Positions 48,899 to 57,384 of a stretch of DNA of 64,000 nucleotides are shown piece by piece. The translations under genes were made by a program, and so were the position numbers. Position 1 is the stretch's first letter; every line of letters starts with the position of its first letter. This DNA is from Lederbergia galactosidilytica. GTDB lineage: Bacteria; Bacillota; Bacilli; Bacillales; Bacillaceae_C. Location: contig NZ_JAGGKH010000002.1 of assembly GCF_017873565.1 (NCBI RefSeq), positions 186,001 through 250,000 of the forward strand. Reading direction: 5' to 3'. The notes under the pieces were generated by a model, which saw only the letters and a list, made by a program, of their open reading frames with translations, was not told where the DNA came from and did not search any database.

Positions 48899-49479
48899 AC
48901 TTTCTCACCCTCTGATGTTTGACTAGAACGAAACATCTCAAATTCGCCCTTAAATACTAATTCTTTGTCCACATAACTTTTCACATCTACAATCGTGCGA
49001 TCTCCTTGCCATTGCTGCTTTCGCACTTTCGCCTTAGCAATCACTCTTTCTCCAGATTTAACTGGCCGCGTAAAATGGATATTCACCTTGACAGTTAAAG
49101 CAAGTGCGTCATTTATGACAGCCACAGCCAGTGAATTGGCTTGTGCAAATAAATGATGGCCTCTTGCAATCGCATTTCGTTTAAACGTATGCTCTTGTTT
49201 GACATCAAAGATAGAGATCGCAGATTCATCTAATTCAATATCAATAATATCTCCAATTACCTCTTCAATCGGTAGAGCTTTTACTTCATCTTCCACGTGT
49301 TTTTCCGCTACCGTTTTAATTCTCTCTCTTAATTCGGGGATAGCCAACTCCATGCGATCAAGCCGAATAGTTTGCACACTTACAGAGAATTTTTCTGCCA
49401 ATTCCTCATCCGTAATAAAAGGATTCTCTTGAATCGTCTCTTGTAATAAGTTTTGACGTTCTTTTTTTGGAGGTCTCAT
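48895..49479 (-). CDS. fapR: Fatty-acid biosynthesis repressor FapR
   Basis: Malonyl-CoA-released repressor of lipid synthesis genes. 194 residues: an N-terminal DeoR-like helix-turn-helix ([20 protein letters not shown], about 23-42), a linker helix and a hot-dog thioesterase-like ligand domain ([18 protein letters not shown]). ATG with a weak RBS. Its own promoter carries a FapR-like palindrome (49503-49521), as in B. subtilis autoregulation. Confidence 0.97.
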   Translation of the reverse strand: MRPPKKERQNLLQETIQENPFITDEELAEKFSVSVQTIRLDRMELAIPELRERIKTVAEKHVEDEVKALPIEEVIGDIIDIELDESAISIFDVKQEHTFKRNAIARGHHLFAQANSLAVAVINDALALTVKVNIHFTRPVKSGERVIAKAKVRKQQWQGDRTIVDVKSYVDKELVFKGEFEMFRSSQTSEGEKV

Positions 49480-49502
49480 ATTTCATCAGCACCAATCAAG
49501 AT

Positions 49503-49521
49503 ATTAAGACTAGGTATTAAT
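49503..49521. promoter_or_regulatory. Putative FapR operator
   Basis: ATTAATACCTAGTCTTAAT on the minus strand: half-sites ATTAATACC and ATTAAGACT agree at seven of nine bases. It resembles the FapR box ATTAGTACC-type palindrome and lies 3 bases downstream of the -10 of fapR, over the expected transcription start. Confidence 0.62.
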
Positions 49522-49524
49522 AGT

Positions 49525-49553
49525 AGTATATAAAAAGTAGAAACATTGCGCAA
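49525..49553 (-). promoter_or_regulatory. Candidate SigA promoter of fapR-plsX-fabD-fabG-acpP
   Basis: TTGCGC (-35, 49548-49553), 17 bases, TATACT (-10, 49525-49530), 46 bases upstream of fapR. Confidence 0.6.
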
Positions 49554-49688
49554 CCTTTAAGTAAATCTTACAGATTGTTAGATCATACGGGAGTCCTATT
49601 TACTGCCATCGGTAAAACTACAAGACGTCGGACAAATAGCGTTGCGTTCCATATCGTGATTTTATCTGTCCATCCACTTAAAATAACT

Positions 49689-51737
49689 TCAATCTAATTT
49701 CTCGCCATTTAGAATTTCTGTTGTCGCTAAATAATTTCGTAATGGTAAATATTCGGGACTTTGCCAAAAGTCAGCTTCTTCTAGTAAAGCAACCGTATCG
49801 TTCCGTGCCGCTTCTAATGCACGATAATCATGAACCATATCAGCAATTTTAAACTCTGGTAAACCACTCTGTTTCTTTCCAAAAAAATCACCTGGGCCGC
49901 GTAATTCCAAATCTCTTTCGCTCAGTACGAAGCCATCTGTGGTTTCGGTCATGATTCTCATTCTTTCTTTCCCATTATCTGACTTAGGATCAGCTAATAA
50001 GATGCAATATGATTGTTCGCTTCCTCTTCCCACTCTTCCGCGAAGCTGATGAAGCTGGGATAAGCCAAAACGTTCCGCATCATAGATAACCATGAGAGAA
50101 GCATTCGGAACATTCACTCCTACTTCAACCACAGTTGTCGAGACAAGGAGTTGGAGATGATTTTCACTAAATGCTCTCATCACATCATCTTTTTCTTTTG
50201 CAGGTAATTTACCGTGCATTAAACCGACTTTGTATTTATCGTGAAAATACTGTGATAAAATCTCATAAACATCAATTGCATTTTGAACATCAAGTTTATC
50301 TGACTCTTCAATAAGAGGACAAATAATATAAGCTTGTCTCCCTTTCATTAATTCTTTTTCTATAAATTCAAAGACACGATCAATACTATTATGTTTCACC
50401 CAGTATGTTTCGATCTTTTTTCTCCCTGATGGCATTTCATTAATAACCGAAACATCCATTTCTCCAAAGACGGTGATTGCTAAAGTTCTTGGGATTGGCG
50501 TTGCTGTCATAAATAACACATCTGGTGTCTCGCCTTTTTCGCGTAAAATTTTACGTTGTTCAACACCAAAACGATGTTGCTCATCTGTTATGACTAAGCC
50601 TAATTTCGCAAAAACAACATCATGTTGGATAAGTGCGTGTGTCCCTATTAAAATATCGATCTCACCTTTAAGCAATTTCTCAAGGATTCCCGTGCGTTTT
50701 TTCCCCTTAACTGAGCTAGTTAATAATTCGATCGTAACATCCGTTTCATGAAATAAAGATTTTAAAGAGGTAAAATGCTGCTCAGCTAGAATCTCGGTCG
50801 GCACCATCATTGCACACTGGTAACCAGCCGTTACACTAGCATAAAGTCCAATCGCTGCTACAACCGTTTTACCTGAACCTACATCCCCTTGTAATAGGCG
50901 ATTCATCCGATATGATGATTTTAAATCTCGGCAGATTTCATTAACTACTTTTTTTTGGGCATGGGTTAATTCAAATGGAAGGGACTGTATAAATGTTTTT
51001 AAGTGCTGCAGATTATACTGTTGAGTTAGACCTTTAGATGCTTCTCTTTTCATTTTGCGGAAAGCCTGTAGTCTTAATTGGAAGAAGAAAAACTCTTCAT
51101 AAATGAGACGTCGACGTGCTTCCTTCACTTCAGCAAGACTTTGTGGAAAATGAATTTTCCTTAAAGCAAGTTTTCTGCTTGGTAATTTGTATTTCGCCAA
51201 TAAGTCCTCAGGTAATGTCTCATTAATTATATCGCCATATTCTTTAAAAGCTTGTTCCATAAATCTTCGCAATGCTTTCGTTGTCATTGCCCCCTTTAAG
51301 GGATAGACAGGTTCGAACTCATTAGTATGGTCCTTTGGATTAATCTGGATATCTTGCCCGGTTATCGTCAAACGATGCTTATCCCATTTCCCAGAAACAG
51401 TAACAGTATCCCCAATAACGATTTTTTTCTTTAAAAACGCTCGATTAAAAAAAACCGCCTTAACTAAATACTGTGTAACGAGCAAATGAATTACTAATCG
51501 ATTTCTCTTCCTACCATAATAAACAATCGCCGGTTCACTATGTACCTTTCCTTCGATTGTTATTTTTTCACCATGAGTAACTTCATTTAAATCACGTAAT
51601 CTAACATCTTCATATCGATAAGGAAGGTAATTTAATAAATCATTAATCGTATCAATTCCCATTTCAGAGAGAGTTTCAGCCGTTTCCTCCCCGATTCCGT
51701 TTAATAAAGTTGTTGATCCTTCGAGCAAATTATTCAC
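49689..51737 (-). CDS. recG: ATP-dependent DNA helicase RecG
   Basis: Remodels stalled forks and branched DNA. 682 residues: an N-terminal wedge OB domain (about 60-150), helicase motifs MNRLLQGDVGSGKTVVAAIG (Walker A, about 285), LVITDEQHRFG (DExH), MTATPIPRTLAITVFG, and QLRGRVGRGSEQSYCIL (motif VI). GTG start with GGAG nine bases upstream. In B. subtilis sdaAB-sdaAA lie between it and fakA; here only 116 bp do. Confidence 0.97.
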   Translation of the reverse strand: MNNLLEGSTTLLNGIGEETAETLSEMGIDTINDLLNYLPYRYEDVRLRDLNEVTHGEKITIEGKVHSEPAIVYYGRKRNRLVIHLLVTQYLVKAVFFNRAFLKKKIVIGDTVTVSGKWDKHRLTITGQDIQINPKDHTNEFEPVYPLKGAMTTKALRRFMEQAFKEYGDIINETLPEDLLAKYKLPSRKLALRKIHFPQSLAEVKEARRRLIYEEFFFFQLRLQAFRKMKREASKGLTQQYNLQHLKTFIQSLPFELTHAQKKVVNEICRDLKSSYRMNRLLQGDVGSGKTVVAAIGLYASVTAGYQCAMMVPTEILAEQHFTSLKSLFHETDVTIELLTSSVKGKKRTGILEKLLKGEIDILIGTHALIQHDVVFAKLGLVITDEQHRFGVEQRKILREKGETPDVLFMTATPIPRTLAITVFGEMDVSVINEMPSGRKKIETYWVKHNSIDRVFEFIEKELMKGRQAYIICPLIEESDKLDVQNAIDVYEILSQYFHDKYKVGLMHGKLPAKEKDDVMRAFSENHLQLLVSTTVVEVGVNVPNASLMVIYDAERFGLSQLHQLRGRVGRGSEQSYCILLADPKSDNGKERMRIMTETTDGFVLSERDLELRGPGDFFGKKQSGLPEFKIADMVHDYRALEAARNDTVALLEEADFWQSPEYLPLRNYLATTEILNGEKLD

Positions 51738-51805
51738 TTTATTGCACTCCCAAATATATTTTCTTTCAATTCACGTTATATAAGTAAAAAACAAACCATA
51801 AAAAA

Positions 51806-51823
51806 GGAAGGGTTTCCCCTTCC
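51806..51823 (-). terminator. Rho-independent terminator after fakA
   Basis: GGAAGGG, GAAA loop, CCCTTCC, then TTTTTTATGG on the minus strand. A GNRA-type loop gives a tight hairpin. Confidence 0.93.
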
Positions 51824-51853
51824 ATTCTATAACATTTATATAATTTTTGGTGA

Positions 51854-53524
51854 TTATTCAACAGAAAAAATATATGGATATAACGGTTGTTTTCCATTGT
51901 GAACTTCTATTTCAAGATCTGGATATTGATCATGGAGCTCCTCTACTAGCTGGCTTACAGCGTTCGTATCCGTATCTTCCCCATAAAGTATCGTAAGAAT
52001 TTCAGAATCACTATCAAGCATATGCTGAAGAAGATTCTGGACTGTACTTTTTAACTCTTGATTGGCTTCCACGATAACTCCGTCTTGAATTCCCATATAA
52101 TCATCTTTTTGAATCGATAAACCATCAATCACTGTATCGCGAACAGCATAAGTAATTTGTCCTGTTTTAACCTCTTGTGCAGCTCCGCTCATCTCTTGTC
52201 CATTTTGTTCAAGGGAAAGGGAAGAATTAAAGGCCAATACAGCTGCTAAACCTTGAGGAACAGTTTTTGTAGGTACAACAAATACCTCTTCTTCAGCTAC
52301 TTCTGCCGCTTGTTCAGCCGCCATAATAATATTTTTATTATTAGGGAGGAGGAGAATTTTTTCAGCATGGGTAGATTGAATTGCCTTTACAATATCCTCC
52401 GTACTTGGATTCATTGTTTGGCCGCCTTCAATGACCTTTTCAACCCCTAGACTTTTAAATAATTCAGCAATTCCTTCCCCCATTGAAACAGCAATGATCG
52501 CATATGGCTGTTTTTCCTTTTTAGCTGGTTGGTTTGCATTTTGATGTTGCTTATCATTTTCTAAAATAGTGCTATGTTGCTCTCGCATATTTTCAATTTT
52601 CATATTGATTAAGCTGCCATACTTTTGGCCATAACTGAGAACTTCTCCTGGTTCTTCTGAATGTATATGAACTTTCACTACATCATCATCTGAAATGACT
52701 AGGAGAGAATCACCAAAGCGGCTTAAATCTTCTTGAAAAGTTTGTTCCGAAAATTTCTTTTTCTTCGAATCAAACTTCACCATAAATTCAGTACAGTAAC
52801 CAAAGACAATATCATCTGTATGTAAAAACCCTTGTACACTTTGATGGTGTTGGGCATTCACAAGTTCATCCATACTTGGTTCAAGGACAGGATTATCTGG
52901 TAAGGCCTCTCCTTTTAAGGATGCTAAAAAGCCTTCATATACACAGACTAATCCTTGCCCACCACTATCAACAACTCCGACTTCTTTCAAAACCGGTAAT
53001 AGCTCAGGAGTACGCTTCAAAGATGCTTTTGCCTCCTTTAAGACTGCTTCCATAATGCCAATAATATCATCATCAGATTTAGCTGTTTCAATTGCTTTTT
53101 GGGCTGAATCTTTCGCAACAGTCAGGATCGTTCCCTCTACTGGTTTCATCACAGCTTTATAAGCCGTTTTTACTCCAGCTTCGAAAGCATTCGCAAAATC
53201 TTTTCCATCTAAAACTGATTTCTGTTCAATATCCTTAGCGAACCCACGAAAAAGCTGTGATAAAATAACACCTGAATTTCCGCGTGCCCCCATTAAAAGA
53301 CCTTTTGATAAAGCCATTGCTACCTTTCCAATATGGGCTTGTTTGTTTTTTTGCACTTCTTTTGAGCCAGAAGTCATGGAAAGATTCATATTTGTTCCAG
53401 TATCACCATCAGGTACAGGAAAAACATTCAATGCATCGACCATTTGAGCATTGGCTCCCAAATGGTTGGCTCCTTTTATGATCATTTCAGCAAATTGATT
53501 TCCATCCAATGTTTGTATAGACAC
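51854..53524 (-). CDS. fakA: Fatty acid kinase FakA (YloV)
   Basis: Phosphorylates fatty acids held by FakB proteins, feeding PlsX/PlsY. 556 residues: an N-terminal DhaL-like ATP domain (NVFPVPDGDTGTNMNLSM, about 35-52; GARGNSGVILSQLFRG), a middle domain (about 225-330) and a C-terminal DegV-like domain. GTG start with GGAGGAGG upstream. Close to the fapR-plsX operon in function. Confidence 0.95.
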   Translation of the reverse strand: MSIQTLDGNQFAEMIIKGANHLGANAQMVDALNVFPVPDGDTGTNMNLSMTSGSKEVQKNKQAHIGKVAMALSKGLLMGARGNSGVILSQLFRGFAKDIEQKSVLDGKDFANAFEAGVKTAYKAVMKPVEGTILTVAKDSAQKAIETAKSDDDIIGIMEAVLKEAKASLKRTPELLPVLKEVGVVDSGGQGLVCVYEGFLASLKGEALPDNPVLEPSMDELVNAQHHQSVQGFLHTDDIVFGYCTEFMVKFDSKKKKFSEQTFQEDLSRFGDSLLVISDDDVVKVHIHSEEPGEVLSYGQKYGSLINMKIENMREQHSTILENDKQHQNANQPAKKEKQPYAIIAVSMGEGIAELFKSLGVEKVIEGGQTMNPSTEDIVKAIQSTHAEKILLLPNNKNIIMAAEQAAEVAEEEVFVVPTKTVPQGLAAVLAFNSSLSLEQNGQEMSGAAQEVKTGQITYAVRDTVIDGLSIQKDDYMGIQDGVIVEANQELKSTVQNLLQHMLDSDSEILTILYGEDTDTNAVSQLVEELHDQYPDLEIEVHNGKQPLYPYIFSVE

Positions 53525-53542
53525 TAATTTTTTCCTCCTCCA

Positions 53543-53905
53543 TTACGGGTTCACTACTCGAACCCCTTGAACATAAATATTAACAGTGTCAGCAGCAACT
53601 CCTATTGTTTGTTCAAGTGTATATTTCACCTTAGATTGTACATTATGGGCAACTTCAGATATTTTCGTTCCATAACTCACAATGATATACATATCTATGT
53701 GTAAAGCTTCTTCTTCCTGACGAACAATGATTCCGCGAGTGAAATTTTCCTTCCGTAAAATATCTGTTAGACCATCTTTAATTTGATTCTTGGAAGCCAT
53801 TCCGACAATCCCATAACAATCAATCGCAGCACCGCCAGCAGTTATTGCGATTACTTCATTGGATATATCAATATGGCCGTAACTATTTTTTAATTCTATG
53901 GACAT
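53543..53905 (-). CDS. yloU: Asp23/Gls24 family protein YloU
   Basis: 120 residues. Conserved EVIAITAGGAAIDCYGIVGM near the N-terminus and YGTKISEVAHNVQSKVKYTL. Family members form membrane-associated networks linked to envelope stress; the cellular role here is unknown. Paired with fakA throughout Firmicutes. ATG with AAGGAGG upstream. Confidence 0.93.
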   Translation of the reverse strand: MSIELKNSYGHIDISNEVIAITAGGAAIDCYGIVGMASKNQIKDGLTDILRKENFTRGIIVRQEEEALHIDMYIIVSYGTKISEVAHNVQSKVKYTLEQTIGVAADTVNIYVQGVRVVNP

Positions 53906-54089
53906 GTAAATTCCTCCTTAGTTGGTCGAAATCCCCCACATCATACATAACACTTTTTTTATGACGCACTCACAACATAGATAAAAACATTTTACTATAA
54001 TGTTAACTATTTTTAAAGTATTGCTCTTTTTGAATAATATATTTGAATAAAAAAACATTATTTCCTCATCATACGGCTGATAAGAATGA

Positions 54090-54118
54090 TTGCAATCAGC
54101 ATATATCTGTGGTAAATT
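54090..54118 (+). promoter_or_regulatory. Candidate SigA promoter of rpmB
   Basis: TTGCAA (54090-54095), 17 bases, TAAATT (54113-54118) with an extended TG before it, about 75 bases upstream of rpmB on the plus strand. Confidence 0.5.
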
Positions 54119-54192
54119 ATTTAAGTGTCTGAGGAAATTTGAAGGAATGAACGAATCAATAGTCTGACTTCAGTGACAGGAGGGAATACAGA

Positions 54193-54381
54193 ATGGCAAA
54201 ACAATGTGTTGTTACAGGTCGTAAAACAAGATCTGGAAATAAACGTTCACACGCAATGAATGCGAATAAACGTACTTGGAAAGCAAATCTTCATAAAGTG
54301 AGAATCCTTGTAGACGGAAAACCGAAGCGTGTTTGGGTTTCTGCGCGTGCACTTAAATCCGGTAAAGTTGAACGTGTATAA
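54193..54381 (+). CDS. rpmB: 50S ribosomal protein L28
   Basis: 62 residues, the usual length, and the only plus-strand gene in the window. It begins [20 protein letters not shown] and contains [20 protein letters not shown]. Cys5 is present but the second Cys of zinc-type L28 is not, so this looks like a non-zinc-binding form. RBS GGAGGGA. Convergent with spoVM. Confidence 0.97.
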   Translation: MAKQCVVTGRKTRSGNKRSHAMNANKRTWKANLHKVRILVDGKPKRVWVSARALKSGKVERV

Positions 54382-54455
54382 TACATGTAAGGATAATAGG
54401 CGTTATGACATCTTGTTGTAATGCCTTTTGTGCCCTGCTTCTTAGCAGGCCAAAC

Positions 54456-54485
54456 AAAAAAGGCGTCCTAAAAGGCGCCTTTTTT
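54456..54485. terminator. Bidirectional terminator between rpmB and spoVM
   Basis: AAAAAAGGCG and CGCCTTTTTT form a 10-bp stem whose two sides give a T-run on both strands. It can end rpmB on plus and spoVM on minus. A second hairpin (CCTGCT, TCTT, AGCAGG, about 54434-54449) lies just before it on the rpmB side. Confidence 0.88.
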
Positions 54486-54566
54486 GTTAAAAATAATCAT
54501 ATTTCTAATTGCTTTTCCCCATTTGTAGGAACAAAATGGATCATTTCATCTATAAGGGTCAGCTAT

Positions 54567-54647
54567 TTACCCCTTTTTAAAGGCTCCTAGCATGGCCCTT
54601 ACAATCCCACCCAAAAATTTTGGAAGTTTAATCGTATAAAATCTCAC
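54567..54647 (-). CDS. spoVM: Stage V sporulation protein SpoVM
   Basis: A 26-residue amphipathic helix that marks the convex forespore membrane and anchors SpoIVA for coat and cortex assembly. I read it by hand: GTG start, N-terminus MRFYTIKLPKFLGGIV, C-terminal half RAMLGAFKKG. This matches B. subtilis SpoVM (MKFYTIKLPKFLGGIVRAML) almost residue for residue. GGAGGGA stands upstream; the nearby ATG is out of frame. Expected to be made in the mother cell under SigE; I see a TATAAT-like box at 54693-54698 but no clear SigE -35. Position between thiN and rpmB is conserved. Confidence 0.95.
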   Translation of the reverse strand: MRFYTIKLPKFLGGIVRAMLGAFKKG

Positions 54648-55009
54648 TTCATTCCCTCCTAACCTAAAAAATACCCTCATTTACCCCTGATCATTATATA
54701 CAATGTTTATAAATAAGTACTTGCCTTAAAAAATATGTGTTCAAAAGAGGGATAAAAAGGACCAAGTTTGCTAAATTCATTTATGTTTTCCATTAAGGTC
54801 CTTGTTCATCCAAAAATTCAAGATAGCGAGTTTCAAATAGCGAACTAGCATAGGAACTGTTGATTTTTACCTCATTCAGGAGATATACAATTTAGTAAAT
54901 ATCCTGTGTTCCTATTACAAATGCAACAGAGAAACAAGCCAACTCAAATTTCAATGGATTGATTTTATCGAACTTTTTTGAACAACATCTAAAAATAAAA
55001 GACTACTTC
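54648..55009 (-). other. thiN-spoVM intergenic region
   Basis: 362 bp, A/T rich. Probably contains the spoVM promoter near 54690-54740. Widely spaced inverted pieces (AAGGACC/GGTCCTT and AGGAAC/GTTCCT) and a direct repeat ATAGCGA (about 54833 and 54858) are seen; none forms a clear terminator or gene. Confidence 0.5.
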
Positions 55010-55660
55010 TTAATCATTACTTCTTACCATCATTAATATGCCTTTTTCAAATGAAAAAGTACCAGTTTTTTGTATAAGTTCATTGCTTATACATAAAGAA
55101 GAAGTAAACGCAACATTTTGATCAACGAGTGGATATTTAAAACCGGTTAGAGATAAGCAGTTAATTTCATGGCTTAAGGATATAAATGAAATGTATTTTT
55201 TATCTTTATCCTGCTTGATTTGATACTGACCAGGAAAAAAAATGGCTATATCATTTTGTTTATCTATCATTTCAATCGGATATGACCGTGGCTTTTGGTA
55301 TTTCACTAACATAAATGCATTGGCTAAGAAATGATCCAATCTTCCCCCAGTAGCTCCGAAAATCTTTATACTAGAAGGCTCCTTACTTGTTGACCAGTCT
55401 AAGGCTAATTCCATATCGGTTTCATCTTTTTCCGGCTGATGAATTTCTAATTCATTTACAGTCTGTTGAATAACCTTCCACTCTTCTTCGGAGACAGAAT
55501 CAAAATCACCAATCGCAATGGTTGGATTAATCTCATGTTTGAGTAAATAATAAACACCTCTATCTACTCCAACCCAAAGCGTATTTTCATCGTTGTAGGT
55601 GCTAAGATTCGGTATATGTTGTATAGGTCCACCAGCCACAATATTTATTCGTTTATTCAT
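55010..55660 (-). CDS. thiN: Thiamine pyrophosphokinase
   Basis: Converts thiamine to thiamine pyrophosphate with ATP. 216 residues: [32 protein letters not shown] (catalytic Asp), [13 protein letters not shown] and [18 protein letters not shown], then a C-terminal beta domain. ATG at 55660, overlapping the rpe stop by 8 bp. Confidence 0.95.
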   Translation of the reverse strand: MNKRINIVAGGPIQHIPNLSTYNDENTLWVGVDRGVYYLLKHEINPTIAIGDFDSVSEEEWKVIQQTVNELEIHQPEKDETDMELALDWSTSKEPSSIKIFGATGGRLDHFLANAFMLVKYQKPRSYPIEMIDKQNDIAIFFPGQYQIKQDKDKKYISFISLSHEINCLSLTGFKYPLVDQNVAFTSSLCISNELIQKTGTFSFEKGILMMVRSND

Positions 55661-56309
55661 ATCCGATGCTAGAGCGTATTTCTTGAATCGCTAAATTTCG
55701 ATCCGCACGTCCAAAAATTGCAGAGCCTGCAACAAAAACATTCGCCCCAGCTTCCTTACATATTTTTGCCGTTTGGGTATCAATTCCACCATCCACCTCA
55801 ATATCGACATCAAGATTTTTAGCTTGTATCATACGCTGCACTTCTCCGATCTTTGGCAATACGGCGTTAATAAACGTCTGACCCCCGAAACCAGGGTTAA
55901 CAGTCATTAATAAGACCATATCAATTTCTTCCAAAATATTTTCAATCATTGTAGCTGGTGTAGCCGGATTTAGCACGACACCAGACTTAACACCTAATTT
56001 TTTTATTTCTTGAAGAGTGCGATGGATATGTCGATCTGCTTCCACATGAACGGTAATTATATCTGCCCCTGCCTGTGCAAATTCATGGATATATTGTTCA
56101 GGATGTTCAATCATTAAATGAACATCTAATGGTAATTTCGTTACTTTCTTTACGGCACTTACAACAAGTGGTCCCATCGTAATATTTGGCACAAAGTGCC
56201 CATCCATTACATCAATATGAATATAATCCGCTCCAGCGGCTTCTACTTCTTTCACTTCTTCTCCTAATTTCGTAAAATCTGCCGATAATATGGAGGGTGC
56301 AATTTTCAT
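55653..56309 (-). CDS. rpe: Ribulose-phosphate 3-epimerase
   Basis: Pentose-phosphate pathway TIM barrel. 218 residues. [35 protein letters not shown] (metal His/Asp), [22 protein letters not shown] and [14 protein letters not shown] with catalytic Asp. ATG, 4 bp after rsgA. Confidence 0.97.
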   Translation of the reverse strand: MKIAPSILSADFTKLGEEVKEVEAAGADYIHIDVMDGHFVPNITMGPLVVSAVKKVTKLPLDVHLMIEHPEQYIHEFAQAGADIITVHVEADRHIHRTLQEIKKLGVKSGVVLNPATPATMIENILEEIDMVLLMTVNPGFGGQTFINAVLPKIGEVQRMIQAKNLDVDIEVDGGIDTQTAKICKEAGANVFVAGSAIFGRADRNLAIQEIRSSIGYE

Positions 56310-56313
56310 AATA

Positions 56314-57195
56314 TTAATACCTCGGCTTTCTATCTTTAATTTCTCCTAAAAACTGTAAATAATGTTGATATCGATCCTCATCAATATCCCCTATTTCTAC
56401 AGCTGCTTTAACTGCACAATGTGGTTCATTTTCATGGAGGCATCCACGAAATTTACAGTCTTTTCCTATTTCTTGTATTTCCGGAAAGGTCCATGGTAAA
56501 TCTTCAATATCTAATTCATTAAAATCCAAAGAACTAAATCCAGGTGTGTCTGCGATCAATCCATTATCTATTTGAATGAATTCAACATGTCTTGTCGTAT
56601 GCTTACCACGGCCTAAGTGGGTTGAGATCTCATTTGTTTTTAATGCCAAATTGGGTTGTAAAGCATTCAACAATGAAGTTTTCCCCACTCCTGATTGTCC
56701 TGCAAAAACGCTCGTATGAGTTCCAATAATGGAACGAAACTGTTCAATTCCTTCAGTCGTATGGGAGGATAAGAAAATAATTTCATAACCAATTCGTTCA
56801 TAAACAGACAATTGTTCTTTCAATATCTTTATTTCAGTTTCTAACAAAAGATCCATCTTTGTTATGCAAATAACTGGAATAATCTGATGAAATTCAACCA
56901 AAACAAGAAAGCGATCAAGTAGAACAGAATTAAAGTTCGGTTCCTTTGCAGAAAAGATCAAGATCGCTTGATCAATATTTGCAACAGGAGGTCGGATCAA
57001 TTCATTCCGCCTTGGTTTGATCTCCATTATATACCCTTCTTTGTCATTTTCCGCTTGATAAACAACCTGATCTCCCACCAAAGGGGTGATTTTATTTTTT
57101 CTAAAAACCCCTCTGCCACGACATTGAATAATTTGTCCCTTATCTTCTACATAATAAAATCCACTTAGAGCTTTAATAATAATTCCTTCCGACAT
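56314..57195 (-). CDS. rsgA: Ribosome small subunit GTPase RsgA (CpgA/YloQ)
   Basis: Circularly permuted GTPase for late 30S maturation; in B. subtilis it is a PrkC substrate. 293 residues: an N-terminal OB fold, G4 ICITKMDLL (about 113-121), G1 [16 protein letters not shown] (about 167-182), G3 [12 protein letters not shown], and a C-terminal zinc finger ([16 protein letters not shown]). ATG with AAAGGTG upstream. It sits after prkC but beyond prkC's terminator. Confidence 0.97.
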   Translation of the reverse strand: MSEGIIIKALSGFYYVEDKGQIIQCRGRGVFRKNKITPLVGDQVVYQAENDKEGYIMEIKPRRNELIRPPVANIDQAILIFSAKEPNFNSVLLDRFLVLVEFHQIIPVICITKMDLLLETEIKILKEQLSVYERIGYEIIFLSSHTTEGIEQFRSIIGTHTSVFAGQSGVGKTSLLNALQPNLALKTNEISTHLGRGKHTTRHVEFIQIDNGLIADTPGFSSLDFNELDIEDLPWTFPEIQEIGKDCKFRGCLHENEPHCAVKAAVEIGDIDEDRYQHYLQFLGEIKDRKPRY

Positions 57196-57301
57196 GTCAC
57201 CTTTCCTTTCGTACTAGAGAATATACAAAATTTCATAAGTTTTATTTTCTGTGTTTCCTTCTGCCCTATGAATAAAGGAGGCAAGTCCAGAATGTTAAAA
57301 C

Positions 57302-57320
57302 CGCCTCATGCTTTGAGGCG
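57302..57320 (-). terminator. Probable terminator after prkC
   Basis: CGCCTCA, 5 bases, TGAGGCG, then GGTTTTAACA on the minus strand. The T-run is short. It is the second of two hairpins after prkC. Confidence 0.6.
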
Positions 57321-57331
57321 TTATATAGTAT

Positions 57332-57360
57332 CGGCTAAAAAAGCTAGTCTTTTTTAGCCG
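57332..57360 (-). repeat. Perfect 12-bp hairpin just after prkC
   Basis: CGGCTAAAAAAG, 5 bases, then its exact complement. It begins 24 bases after the prkC stop and is followed 11 bases later by the next hairpin. No T-run follows, so it may protect the 3' end or act with the second hairpin. Confidence 0.7.
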
Positions 57361-57384
57361 ATGTTATGCTATTTAAACAGATCT

